A DNA stretch of 64,000 nucleotides, from NCBI GenBank assembly GCA_948099385.1, contig CANUEZ040000164.1, forward strand, positions 1,626,501-1,690,500. Direction: 5' to 3'. Below the pieces are notes generated by a model. The model saw only the letters and a list, made by a program, of their open reading frames with translations. It was not told where the DNA came from and searched no databases. Each line of letters opens with the position of its first letter. The stretch's first letter is position 1. The position numbers and the translations under genes are program-made. Below are positions 22,171 to 33,420 of this stretch, one piece after another. This DNA comes from Fasciola hepatica (Eukaryota; Platyhelminthes; Trematoda; Plagiorchiida; Fasciolidae).

Positions 22171-25100
22171 ACGATGAGACTGCACCTTGGCGGGGTGTGA
22201 TGGTCTGCGTGCCTCCATGACCCAAAGAGCTATGCAGGATGGCTTTCTTAAGCCGGAGATACAACCAAGCCTGACAGATCAATGGGTAGAGGTCAGACGA
22301 ATTGGAGTCTCAGAACCAGTTGATGGGAAACATCTGGTTCTATTCACTATGCGAATAAACACTTAGAGAAACAATTTACCGGTCTAAAATCCTCCACTAG
22401 ATGGACGTAGGGGTGGAGTACTTGGGATTTCTTCGACGGTGGGAGAATTGATCGTACTTCATTGGACAGCTATCGCCCACCTAAACTGGGCAGCCCGCAG
22501 CCCAAAGAATGGTGCCCCGTCCACGTTCCGCATGCTCCATTGGATGTATGGGGCTAATGACTGAATCCAAAAAGCGGATCGATAACAGAACACCAGCGAG
22601 GACAAGACAAAACGCATGCAGTAATCGGGTCTCACGTGACAGACCAGAAGAAGTTCCTTGACGAGTTCTTTGGTCACGTTCCCGTGCTGGGTTACCGCCC
22701 CACTGCCTTGTGGGTCAGACTTTTGACTCAAAGGCTCCGGTTAGGGTTTCCAAAGGAAAATCCTTTCTGCGGTGTTGGCAGCCTCGATGAATGATGTGCC
22801 CAGAAACCTCCAGTATCTTTCCTGTGAAGGGCCTTACCAATTTTCCCCCTTTTCATGTAAGGTCGATACAAAACGCCACGGATAATTGCGGCTGTGATGG
22901 AAGCAGTAGCTCAGGAATGCACTTCTTAAGCCTATGTGCTTACTTCACTTGGCTGACTTTAACGTCCGTACATCATGTCAGATAGGACAACAGGCTGCCC
23001 TAACTAAAACACTTGACACTTGGCTGTGTCTCCGAAACACGCATACAAGAACCCACTTGTGCGATAACTCGTCGCATCCCAGATACAACCTCAGTCTCCC
23101 TCTTCACTCTTCGCCTGTCGGGTGATTTGGTGTCTAGAGCTCGTGGTCAGGCTGGCAATGGGATTGCTTTGAGCATGAAAGCTGTGCGTGCATTGCTAGA
23201 CTGGATTCCAGTCAGCAGTCGTTTGTGTGCAGTTCGGTTGGACGGTTCTGTTCGTGTCAACAACAACAAACTGAATCGTGGATACTTGTTCGTCGTGTCT
23301 GTGTATGCGCTGACTGACTGCAGTTCCTCTGATGCCAAGGGCTAATTCCATCAGGATTTGTCTCAGCTACTTCGAAGCGCAGGTTCAACGGACGTGGGGG
23401 TCGTTGCTGAGGATTTCAACTCCCAAGTTGGCCTTTTGGAAGATTCCGAAAGGCACATCGGAGGCCCATTTGCTATGCCCGCCGATCGTACTGATAACGG
23501 CGATCGTCTCATTCAGCTGTGTTCTGACCACATTGTTTCTGGCAAGTACGAACTTCTGCCATGAGAAGTGGCACAGACACACATGGCGTCCTCCTCCATC
23601 TTCACAAGGTTTGACTCAGATTGACCATATTGCGGTTGGTAACCACTAGCGTGGATCAATGGAAGATTGTCGTTCATTTTGGCCTACGCCTGTGGACTCA
23701 GATCACACCTTGGTACGTGCTTGCTTCCGTTTACGTCTCGTCCGTGGTCGCACCAAAGTAAATGCCACGCGTCCCGTGCAGTTGCTCATAGACGATAACC
23801 AGTGACACAGTTTTCAGACGGAGCCGTCTACGCAGTTATCGATGCAGCCAGATGTTCAGGACCCAAATGAACGGTGGCAACAGGTCAAGGAAGCTTTGTA
23901 TGCCGCTTCGAATGCCACCCAGGACTCTGGTTCAAGCCGATCTCACAAACGATGGATAACTTGGACATCAGCTGCTCTGTTGGAAGCTTGCTGATCTGTC
24001 CCTCTGGATGCCACATTCAATTAAGCGCATAAATCCCTGAGACGCCAACTGACAAGGGGCCTGAGGAATGACCATGAGCAGTGGTGGATTGCGAAATGTA
24101 GAGAAATGGAAAAGGCTGCGTCCATTGGCAATGCTCACAACCTTTCCCGTTTGATTAGAGGTACCGGTTCACGGGAGCCTGGTCTAGGTGAGTTAATTAA
24201 GGAATCCGGCGGCTCATTGATTCACTCTCAAGGACGTCGTCTAGAGCGTTGGGCGGAGCACTTTAAGGAACAATTCAGTTGGCCCACTTCAACGGTGAAC
24301 GTTCTAAATATATCTGCCAGCGAAACAATGCAGGTGGATATAAGTCCTCCACCAGAGATGGAGATTATATGGGAGACAGGTTACTCGAAAAGGTATGAAG
24401 CCGCTGGACCAAATGGTTTGTCTCCGTCTTTTCTCATGGATGGAGGTGAAGGTTTGGTTTTGGAGTTAAAAAACTCCTCCGTACTGTTTGGGATAGCAAG
24501 CAGATTCCCAGGGAATGGTGTGAATCGGTGATTGTGCCGATTTACAAGAAGGGGGACAGGTCCTGTTGTGAAAACCACAAAGGAATTAGCTTTGTAAGTA
24601 TCGCGTCTAAACTGCTCACCGGTCTTATTCTCCACCGACTATCCAGTGTCCGCGAAATGTGTACGCGTGAGAATCAAGCCGGTTTCAGATGTGGTCAGGG
24701 TTGTATCGACCATATCTTTACACTTCGGCAAACTTTAGAGCACAGACAGATCTTTCGTAGGCCCACAATCTGTGTCTTTCTTCATCTGAAAGTGGCGTTC
24801 GGCTCAGTTGACCACCCAGTTCTCTGGCGCTGCCTCTCATTGAAGGGTGTGCCAGAGAAGTTAATTTCTCTTTTCCAATGCTTGTATGCGAACAGCCGAA
24901 GCCGAGTTAGTGCTTACGGCGATCTTCCCTCCGAGTTCATCACGGGAAGTGGTGTTCGTCAGGGTTTCCCTCTTTCACCCTTCCTCTTCAATTTTGTGAT
25001 TGAATTGATTCTTGAGATGGCCCTATTTTCGTGTGCGAATAACGTCGTGGATCTTTGCTCAGGCAGTAAACTGTCTGATTTGGAATATGCAGACGATATC

Positions 25101-26019
25101 GTTCTTCTGAGTAAAGATCCAGGTAAGTCGCAAGCTCTTTTAGAGGTGTAGGACTGTTTGGGATGCGTTTTGCACCTTCAAAGTGTAAAATGCTGCTGTA
25201 GGACTGGGTTGGCTCAACACCAAACCTTGTGTTGGCAGAGGAAACTCTAGCTGAGGTGGGTAAATTTCGTTGCGTTGGCAGTTACATCTTACCAGATGGA
25301 CAGATATCGAATGAAATGGCATCTTGTATACAGAAGGTGCGTTTGGCTTTTGCTAACCCCCGTCATCTGTGGCGTCGGCGTGACATCCGATTGTCTGTTA
25401 AGGGTAGAGTGTACACTGCGGTGGTCAGGTGCGTTCTTTTATACGGTCGATTAACATGGCCCTTGAGGGTAGAAGATAGGCGAAGGCTGTCGGTGTTCGA
25501 GCATCGATGTGTTCGTAGCATTGCCCGAGTATGGTGGAAACACCGTATCAGCAATGCTGAGGTTTGACGTGAGGTGTTGGGAACCAGAGGTCAGTCTCTG
25601 GACCAAGTACTGAATCTAAACAGGTTGAGGTGGTTGGGACATGTGTTACGCATGCCAGCCAATAGGCATCCTCAGCGTACACTGTTCTCTGAAGCAGGCG
25701 GTGATTGGAAGGTAGGTCGAGGTGGTCAGTCCATGACATGGCAAAAATGTATGAAATTCTTGGCTAGTGGACTTGGCCGAGTAGGATGTGTTAGACTTCC
25801 AGGTTGGGGTCCACGTAATCCGCCTACTAAATGGTTGGAGACCTTAAGTGATATGGCTGGGTGTTGTGGTCAGTGGCGTAGTTGCATTCGTCGTCTTGTT
25901 TTCCATTTGATTCTTCGACTTTTTCCTTCTATTCTTTTTGCCCTTTACTGGACGATGCCAGAAGGTAGCAACGGAAACCAGAGCTCAGAAGCGCGAGTTT
26001 GATGGTTGAATAAACAGAA
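22171..26019 (+). mobile_element. RTE-like non-LTR retrotransposon, most complete copy
   Basis: About 3.85 kb: 5' leader 22171-22900, AP-type endonuclease about 22960-23760, linker, reverse transcriptase about 24400-25150, C-terminal domain to about 25945, 3' untranslated end at about 26019. Endonuclease signatures are QIGQQAALTKTLDT, SMKAVRALLDWIP, AEDFNSQVG (normally GDFNAQVG) and LTQIDHIAVG. RT signatures are IVPIYKKGDR, ENQAGFR, GVRQGFPLSPF and YADD at 25086-25097. The C-terminal string is RLPGWGPRNPPTKWLE. RTE-type elements copy their RNA at a nicked target using both activities. Several frameshifts and stops split the frame, and the motif A Asp is His at 24783-24785, so it is dead. It supplies the reference for all other copies. 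Confidence 0.92.
24528..25151 (+). pseudogene. RTE-like reverse transcriptase, longest intact stretch
   Basis: A 207-codon open stretch covering the fingers and palm of the reverse transcriptase: IVPIYKKGDR, GISFVSIASKLL, TRENQAGFRCGQGCIDHIFT, motif A as FLHLKVAFGSVD, then ITGSGVRQGFPLSPFLFNF and SDLEYADDIVLL. Motif A normally reads FLDxKAAFDSVD; here both Asp positions are altered (D to H at 24783, D to G four codons after the Lys). YADD itself is intact. The frame is lost at both ends, upstream near 24527 and downstream at 25151, where the thumb continues in another frame. It is therefore a fossil and not an expressed protein. Confidence 0.85.
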
Positions 26020-26252
26020 ACTGGTGTTGCAATGCTAATCCAACAAACGAGAAAGTATGACGATCATATACTACGCAGTTGACCGTGGTAATGGTATCAA
26101 ATGGTGCACCGCAGATTGATTGGAGAAGGTTTAGACGAAGTGCCTGTATCGTCGAACCGTGTGGTACAACCCCTATTACTGTTGCGATTTCGGTGATAGT
26201 ATTGGTGTCAAATGTTGCAGTGTAAATAGATTGATGACATTATTGGGGGTGT
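26020..26252 (+). repeat. Left terminal inverted repeat of the TIR transposon
   Basis: 233 bases matching the reverse complement of 27361-27595 with a few mismatches (for example CCAACAAACGAGAAAG against GCAACAAATGAAAAAG near the tip). Much longer than the 20-60 base ends usual for Tc1-like elements. Confidence 0.92.
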
Positions 26253-26271
26253 TCTTACGATAACTCCGTAT

Positions 26272-26790
26272 ATACGGTGGGAGAAAAAGTATTTGGTGAT
26301 TGGTGTGTATCTGTACATCCACAGCCCTCCGATGAACGGGCACATTGCCAAAGATGAATACTACTGGAGCATCAGGTTCCTCAGTAGCAGTAGACGCTGA
26401 GTAGCATAAGAGAAACTCATTAGAAATATGCTGTGTAATCTTCGTATGGCATTCATACTTCAAGATACCGGCGATAGATGAATAAGCTAATATGTTCAAG
26501 TTAGGTCCTTTGCTTGACGGTAGACTTCGGATGGCCTTACTACCTACTTTTGAGCGTCTATAGCTACGACAACACCATACGTTGTAGTTGGTCTCGTCAA
26601 TATACAATCTCAAATTTGCGATACCTGATCGTTGCAGCCAGTCGGCATATTCTGACCGTTTAGATTTGACTGCATCTGAATTTCGTTTCACTGGTTGAAT
26701 AGTCAGCTTCCTAATTGAATAGTGATGCCCATCCAGCAGTCGATGACTTGCTGACTGTTATGCTTGAGAAATCCTTCTCTATCCTTTCCT
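26272..26790 (-). pseudogene. DDE transposase fragment of the TIR element
   Basis: Minus-strand reading: SIRKLTIQPVKRN, KRSEYADWL, LRLYIDETNYNVWCCRS (first catalytic Asp in IDE), GPNLNILAYSS, then PVVFIFGNVPVHR and LFLPPY. In related IS630/Tc1-type transposases the second block is VxxxDNAPxH, so the second catalytic Asp is Gly here. The open frame runs from 26691 down to 26176, but after LPPY (ending 26272) the residues come from the terminal repeat. The helix-turn-helix part upstream (to about 27300) is only faintly readable with frameshifts. Inactive. Confidence 0.75.
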
Positions 26791-27360
26791 TCAACTACCT
26801 CAATGTGCTTGTGGGGTTTTCGTGCACCACTTCACACAAATGCCAGACAAACTGGTCGTTGAACTTCGTCTTGTAGTATCCAGGTGTGAATGCCGTTTCC
26901 CGCTCGGTAGCTTTGATCTTGATGTTGAGGTGTTTCGTAGTGTCTCTTAAATCGTCTGTTCGTGCGCAGTTGATTATCCTCCGTCGATCTTAAACGCAGG
27001 TGAAACGGTACGACCTTTTCTTATCACCCATATTAATGCTCGCCATACTGTCAAGAGGTGATGCGTACGGTTCCAGGTAAAGTACGGCGAATACTAGCAC
27101 AGACGGCCGCGGTGTGATTATATCGCTTGACCGCCTTCGAACAAATCCTCAACCAGTCGAAAACGATTCTACCCATGCAAAGGTAAAATGTCAAACAAGC
27201 AGTTCTGTAATGTAACAAACGGTACTCAGTTTTGCATTTCAAGTCATAGACAAATATCAGAACTGGATACGATGAAACAAAATAGAGGTGTGGTTCCTTA
27301 AACGTTTAAAAAAGTGGATACCCTGAAATTCCAAGAGCAGTACACGCAGTTATCGTAGGT

Positions 27361-27595
27361 ACACCCCCCCAATAATGTCATCAATCTATTTACACTGCAA
27401 CATTTGACACCAATACTATCACCGAAATCGCAACAGTAATAGGGGTTGTACCACACGGTTCGACGATACAGGCACTTCGTCTAAACCTTCTCCAATCAAT
27501 CTGCGGTGCACCATTTGATACCATTACCACGGTCAACTGCGTAGCATATGATCGTCACACTTTTTCATTTGTTGCATTAGCATTGCAACACCAGT
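27361..27595 (-). repeat. Right terminal inverted repeat of the TIR transposon
   Basis: Mirror of 26020-26252; begins ACACCCCCCCAATAATGTCA and ends GCAACACCAGT. One C more than its partner in the inner C/G run. Confidence 0.92.
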
Positions 27596-27679
27596 CTTTG
27601 TGAGAAAAAAAAATTGTTCTGATATCTCTTGATGCCATTGTATTCCGATACTTTTGACCTGACTGGCTTGCAGCGGCAT

Positions 27680-27782
27680 GGCTAAAGGTTGTGCGTTAAG
27701 GCTAAAGAATGATGGGTCGTGGCCAAAGGATTGTGGGCCGTGGCTAAAGGATCGTGGGTCGTGGTTTAAGAATTGCGGGTTT
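27680..27782 (-). repeat. 21-base tandem repeat in 3' end of jockey-like element
   Basis: Five degenerate units of the type GGCTAAAGGATCGTGGGTCGT starting at 27680, 27700, 27721, 27742 and 27763. The solo copy at 22020-22168 has three. The array is part of the element's 3' untranslated region. Confidence 0.85.
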
Positions 27783-28713
27783 CGTCTAGTGCTTGATGGG
27801 AAAAGGTGTAGTGACAGAAACTTGACAAGGATTACTAGTTCCCTGGGTATGTGATAGTCGGGAAAAAGTTTTGGAAAGAGAACTGCCGAAGCAAACTCAG
27901 AAGAACAAAATCCAAAATAGTATCGTTAGAAGAGACACAGCGTAGCATCAGCCCGACGATAGGCTAGTGACTGCAGATTCGAGGTTAAAGAAGGGTCGGC
28001 GATCAGCCGGATGGCCTTTCGTTGAACCAAATCCAAAGGAGGAAGAGAAGTATACGAAGCTTCATCCCACACGTGACTGCAGTATTCAAGTGTGGGGTGG
28101 ATTTGGGTATTGTGTAGCAGACGATTAGCTGATATGAAGAGGCCAGATGAGATCTGAAAGCGGAACAACACAGAGAAGAAGTTATAGTAAACCAAGTAGA
28201 GAGATAGAATCCGTGGAAGGAAACACAGTTGAATCAAAGGATAAATGAGGGGAGAATAAATGATGTTTCAATGAAATTGAGAGAAGAGAATATCTTTGAG
28301 CTTTAAATGCAACATGATTGTGGGATCCTCATGAGATTTGTTCGAGATCGGACTCTTAAGATACACTGATTGCACTGTGGTTACGATCGATGTTGGTGTT
28401 GGCATGGCAGGGACTTCGGTAAGAAAGGGAAGAATGAAGGATGGCGTCATCGACAAAGGAGTGGATTGTATTGGAAGTGCTAGATAGAAGATTATTATTA
28501 AATTAAAGAAATTGGGTGGCCGCAAGTAATGTATCTTATGCAACACCAGCAATCACAGGAAATGGCTGGGACAGAACCCCATCAACTCGCACAGAGATGG
28601 TTCGCTTACTGAGGAAACTTGATGTCTACGATACGAAAGCGGAGGAGATTCCGAACGTGGGAAGTTTCGCCAGAGGACCTTCATGCCGAACTTGGTCAAA
28701 GGCCTTAGAGATG

Positions 28714-29910
28714 TCAAACGACACCATGTGTGTGTTCTCCGTGATTGTCGAGTGCAGCCAAACAGGAATGTGAGACAAGAGCCAAGGTATCACCAGTGGA
28801 ACGGTGAAGTCCTTTGATTCCGAGAAGCGCACGCAGATGGCCGAAGATGACAGTTTCAAATACTTTCGAAATAATAGTTGTGAGGGAAATAGGACGATGG
28901 TTATTAGGGCCAGAAGGATCACCGCGTTTGGGAATAGGAAAAATCACGGAATGTTTCCAGGGGATCGGGGAAGTAGAAAGTAGCAGAGAGAGACAGAAAA
29001 GACGACGTAAAAGAGGAGCCAATTCGGGGGCACATTTTAAGGACGATGGGTGGTATACCGTCCGAACCGCGTGGTTTGGATACGTCCAGAGAACACACTG
29101 CGCTTGGTGGATGTTCCTAGTGCTAATATGTGGTTGAAAGTGGGGAACAGATGGAAGAGAAGGAACCGGATGAGTAGGATAATTGGGTAAGATGAGGTTG
29201 GAGGTAAACCGGGAAGGAAGAACCTCGAATTTCTCGTGTGGTTCACAAACAAGATCACCAGGGAAATAACAGATGGGAGGGAAATTGGAAGGGCAAAAAC
29301 TGCGGGGGACTGCTTTGGCAAGGGACCAAAATGTTCGGATACCGGTGACAGATAAGAGTAAATGTTCGACTTTCCTGCGGACGAAGCGTTTTCTGGAAAT
29401 CTGTATGGTTGGCGAGCATGTGTTCCTGGCTTGCACGAAGGGGCGGTGGGATTCGGGAATGGGCGATCGGCGCCAGCGGCGAAATGTTGCACGCTTCAAG
29501 CACACAGCACGACCACATGCGTGGTTGAACCACCAGAGGGATTCCTGTTTACTAGGTTTGGTAAAAAGAGAAATAAAAAGTTGCATACCCTGAGGAACAA
29601 TGTCAGTGAAGTCAGAAACGGAAAAGAAAACGTCTGAGGTAAAGCAGCAATCACTCCAAGGATAGGAGGCTAGAAAATCGCGAAAACCAACCCACTTGGA
29701 TGAACTGTAACGCCAAAATGTGTCTCGAGGTAGGTGGAGGATCGGAGCGAGAAAAACTGATGGAACAGGAAATAATACAGTGATCATATAACCCAAGTGG
29801 AGAAAGAGCAGAAATGCCTGAGAACAGAGAAGGAACAGAAGTGAGAATAAAATCAAGGGTATGGGCACGATCGCCAGCCTGATCAGGAACACGTATGGGG
29901 AGGTCAACAA
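28714..29910 (-). pseudogene. Jockey-like polymerase, longest open stretch
   Basis: A 398-codon uninterrupted minus-strand frame covering the linker and the first half of the reverse transcriptase. Readable motifs include ARNTCSPT, SLAKAVPRSF, KHSVIFPIPKRGDP, NNHRPISLTTIISKVFETVI and GDTLALVSH.CLAALDNHGEHTHGVV. The frame then shifts: FDISKAFDQV lies in another frame at about 28715. It is the longest open frame of the window, but it lacks the YADD-type box, thumb and endonuclease. I regard it as a decayed retrotransposon frame, not a host gene. Confidence 0.85.
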
Positions 29911-30504
29911 GTTGGCACAGGTTGTCGACCACGGCGAAATGTTCGGTTTCGCGCTCCAGTGTCCAAGTGTCAGATGAGTGAATCAAGCAATCTCGATTGT
30001 GAACAATAAAATCTCCTAAGATGGTGATAATGCAGGTGGGATCCATAACAAACAAGGGCTCAGTGTTCGAAGATAAGAAATCAAAGATTGATAAGTAGCT
30101 ACTGTTGGATGAATGGTAAACAAAAAAAGTAGTGAATAAAATAAGGAAGACGCAGTTTTGGTCACATCAACTGCAATTCACGATTGGAAAAGTCAAGATT
30201 CTGGATGTGGCGACTGACTGGTGGACAAAGGCATAGACATCAGCTTTGGGTGAAAAAGGGGAGTGAAAGGCATAGTTGAGAAACTGTGGATGGGTGGTGT
30301 CCGATGAGGGGATGATTTGGGTTTCAGTCAAATAAAGGTAAGAGGAGAGGAAGATTGGAGAAATTGGTGCACAGAATCGATATTATGGTTCATTTCACGA
30401 ATGTTAGTGAGGGTGATGAGTTCGTTCTTGTTTTTCGAGTGGGCAGAGCGAGCAAGGGGGCGAGTGCGTGTGTCGTTGTGTATTTTCGTGATTCATAATG
30501 TGAA

Positions 30505-30600
30505 GGAAACCGGCAACCATGATCCTAAGACTTAAAGTGGCGAACCACATAGGGCCTCAGTAGATTGGGCGTAGTAGTGAGCCAGGCGACAGCAGAGCTG
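30505..30600 (-). repeat. SINE-1 3' part
   Basis: Minus-strand reading gives GAGGCCCTATGTGGTTCGCC, AAGTCTTAGGATCATGGTTG and CCGGTTT, matching the 3' half of SINE-1 (compare 37195-37245). It sits at the 5' boundary of the jockey-like element, in the same orientation. Confidence 0.6.
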
Positions 30601-31000
30601 TCTGCCACGAATGGTGGTTCAAAATTATTTTTATTTGGACATTTCAACAGCTGTGAAACGCAATCGTTCGACAGAACATGCTTTGAATAAAACCAAGAAT
30701 GGTTCAAAACGAACTGATCTATCCATCGATCAGAAGGTTTGTTTGCTGGGTTGGTATCACAGCGATAAAAGTAATCAAATCTCACCTGTGAATCATTCAA
30801 AGGCAGTATTTCCGAAACCTAATCAATTAACGGCCAGTCGAATGCTTAAGCAAGAGACGAAGCTCAGAGCCGAACGTACTGCTGGGGCGTATGTGGTGTC
30901 TGAGAGGAGCAGCACCTCGGAGTTAGTAAACTTACGTTTTCTTTGGGGCATCCTCCTTCTCCTTGTTCTACATCATTCACTCAGCTCTCACATGTGGCTC
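30601..31000. other. Intron 2, no recognised feature
   Basis: A 149-codon open frame begins at 30611 (+) and overlaps the start of the next leader. Its translation is Lys/Asn/Ser-rich and matches nothing I recognise. No other signal. Confidence 0.4.
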
Positions 31001-31592
31001 CAAATGCCTCAGTATGGTCGGGGTGGGTGTCTCAGGCTCCGAGATGACTACTCGTCCTGAACGCCTCTCGAAATGTTCCCAAGTGAACGTGCGTCTATCG
31101 CAGCCTCTGCTGAGGTGGTCCTACTCACTGCCTTCTCGTGGCGGAGGTGTTCCCACTAAAGTGAGAGGACGAAAGCGAATGTCCGGCGCTCTCCACCGGG
31201 TTGGCTGACTAATAGTCAGTCTATGGGAGATGGCTGAACCCTGATTCCAAACCAACCATGAATGGCGTATGAGGTGTACATCGGTATCTGTGGCGTAGAG
31301 GTGCACTGGGCACCCAGGATGTTTGGCCTCATCCGAAGGGCGGATGAACCGAGGAATCAGTCGCAGGCCCCCAGTGGGTTACGGATTCTACGTTTCGTCC
31401 CACTGCCTTGCGGGTTAAGCTTTGGATAGCTGAAGGCTCCGTTTGTGGATCCCTTAGAAAACCACTTGGTTTGGCTTGTGCAACCTAACAGTATCGCGCC
31501 AAGAAACAAATCATGGACTCGTACTATCTACCCTTCCTCCCCCCTCCGAATGTACCATGTTTTGTTCGGCACAGTCTGAAACCAGACAAATA

Positions 31593-31664
<72 letters not shown>

Positions 31665-33420
31665 CATGTATCAATGGCCACACCCCGGTAAACCACTCGA
31701 CTGGTGGGCTACACCAGGTTGAGAGTGACCAAAGTTAAAAACCTTTGATATGGTGTTCGGTATGCAAAGACAGATACTCCAGAATGGACGGACGAGATCT
31801 ACTGATCCAACGGCTTCAACGGAAAAACTGTCCAACCTACCCCACCCGGTATTCCGCTAAAGCCAATAAGCCGCACAAAGGGCCACCGGTTCACTTGGAA
31901 CAACCTGGTGCCTTGTATGCTGCAATTGGGTTTACAAATGCTGAAGATGCATCCTCGAACAAAAAGACCGGATGACATACTTCCTACTTTGGACTGGGGG
32001 ACCGAGTAGTATAACAGTCCTGAGCGGTGCTGGGGACACCGCCCCGTACCATATTCCCGTGAATATGTGTGAATGATTTTAGAAATATGCACTGATATCA
32101 TGATACGGCGTCCCCGGCAAGCGACACGCCTTGTGCCTCAGCGGTCGAGGTGTCAAGCCAACAAGCTGAAATACTCAGATGTGAGAAACAGACATATATA
32201 GCTTGTTCGAATGCACGAACACTATTATACGCGAGCTTTCAAAGTCTCACAACGAAGATGCTGTACAACCACAACATCGACATAGCTTGTCTCAGAAGTA
32301 CACACACCTAACTCTGGTTCCAGGAGAAGAAATATCTTTTTGGATTTATCAAAACGGCCTGGCAGACAACTCTGAGTGCTGTGGCGTCGCGTTCGCCATT
32401 AACAATGAAGCCAGCAGCGCAGTGATTTCTTTATAGCCGATTTCAGCAAGACTTGATTTGGCACGTCTCAAAGGCGCCTTGCAGAACTTGACTGTGATTG
32501 CAGCCTACCCTTGACGAATGCGGTTTACTGCGTGACTAAAGATGAATTCTACGGCAATCTGGGAGAGTTAATCAATAGGATCGAGAGAAGTGACATTCTG
32601 TTCATCGCCGAAGACTGGAATTCTCTCAGGCTTGTCGGATTCGTCAACACGGCACGTCGTGGGGAAATTTGGTCTTGGTCAACGCTTTGAGGACGGTGAC
32701 CACCTGGCCAGTTCGGCCGACTCTAAGGGAATGGTCGTTCGCAGCACGTTTCTAACACTTTAAAAAGTACCTACTGACGTGGATTTCCAACGACGGTCGC
32801 ACTCCGAATCAAATCGACCATATCCTAGCAAGGTCCCGTTGCACATTGTTTATCGATGACTGTCGAGCGTACCGCGGAGCAGCGACGTAAAACGCAACCG
32901 CTACAAACCACGTTGTCACTCGTGCACGCTTCAGAATCCACCTAACCATGTGCTCTAAAGCGTCTTTACTGGCCCGAATAAACGTCGTAGCCCTGGAAAT
33001 GCCAGAGAAATCCGAAGCGCTGTTACGCGCGGTCGCCACTCGATCACTCACAGTTACGAACGTGCCACCGGATTTAACTCCAGTAGAAGAACATTGGACG
33101 ACGGTTAGAGAATTGGCCTTGAAAGAACTAGGGAAAACCGAGAGGCGTCTAGAAGACTGGGTCTGTGAGGGCACACTTCAACTGTAGGCTAAAGCACAGG
33201 AAGCCGGGATATCAGAAAATATGGAACACCGCAGGTTGCAACGCGAGGCCTCGCATTTCGCTAAGGCTGATTGTAGGCATTACTGGAAAGAAGTAGTTGA
33301 AACAATAGGGATTGCAGCACGGATCGATGACTTCGGTAAGCTATTCCGCTTCATTCGGAACACGTCGGATAAGCGCTGCAAGTGAAAGTCGCTATTTCAG
33401 TTTCATGGTGAAGCTGCATC
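31000..33420 (+). mobile_element. Second RTE-like family: leader, endonuclease and linker only
   Basis: A leader (31000-31560) whose end, CCCACTGCCTTGCGGGTTAAG, resembles leader text at 22694 of the first family. Then a microsatellite, an unassigned stretch, and an endonuclease at about 32200-32900: NIDIACLSEV, DEFYGNLGEL, ILFIAEDWNS (normally GDWNA), LTWISNDGRTPNQIDHILARSR and a degenerate final His motif (NHVVTRAR). A linker (VPPDLTPVEEHW, DWVCEGTLQL, RHYWKEVVETIG, GKLFRFIRNTS) follows to about 33390. The reverse transcriptase is absent. The residues differ consistently from the first family, hence a separate lineage. Multiple stops and frameshifts. Confidence 0.78.
31595..31660. repeat. 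(AT)n microsatellite
   Basis: 66 bases of uninterrupted AT within the leader region of the second RTE-like element. Confidence 0.97.

Larger units (their letters stand above)
26020..27595 (-). mobile_element. TIR DNA transposon, 1.58 kb, internally deleted (Tc1/mariner-IS630 type)
   Basis: Two long terminal inverted repeats (26020-26252 and 27361-27595) enclose about 1.1 kb. The inner part encodes, on the minus strand, a piece of a DDE transposase. The outer ends read ACTGGTGTTGCAATGCTAAT in both arms. The left end abuts the 3' end of the RTE-like element at 26019 with no spacer. Coding stops at LPPY, exactly where a SPxLNPIE segment with the third catalytic acid should follow, and runs into TIR sequence instead. 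A non-autonomous deletion derivative is the simplest reading. No clear target duplication seen. Confidence 0.85.
27620..30505 (-). mobile_element. Jockey-like non-LTR retrotransposon
   Basis: Read on the minus strand: endonuclease from about 30500 (YLTETQI, ILGDFIVHNRD, HTLDFILTS), linker with RRWRRSPIPE and FWSLAKAV, then reverse transcriptase (HSVIFPIPKRGDPSGPNNHRPISL at about 29000, VSFDISKAFDQV at about 28715, FVDD at 28446-28457). The C-terminal part is THPTLEYCSHVWDEAS and QRKAIRLI (about 28080). The 3' untranslated end carries the 21-base tandem repeat. The catalytic FADD box reads FVDD, and several frameshifts and stops break the frames. Its endonuclease, RT and C-terminal motifs differ clearly from the RTE-like family. 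A related 3' coding fragment lies at 62530-63130. Confidence 0.88.

Noticed and set aside
27680..27782. Possible CRISPR-like array
   Set aside because: The 21-base units are directly adjacent with no spacers, lie in a retrotransposon 3' region, and the genome is eukaryotic.
28714..29910. Longest open frame of the window as a host gene
   Set aside because: It carries jockey-like endonuclease-linker and RT motifs and is cut off before the catalytic box.
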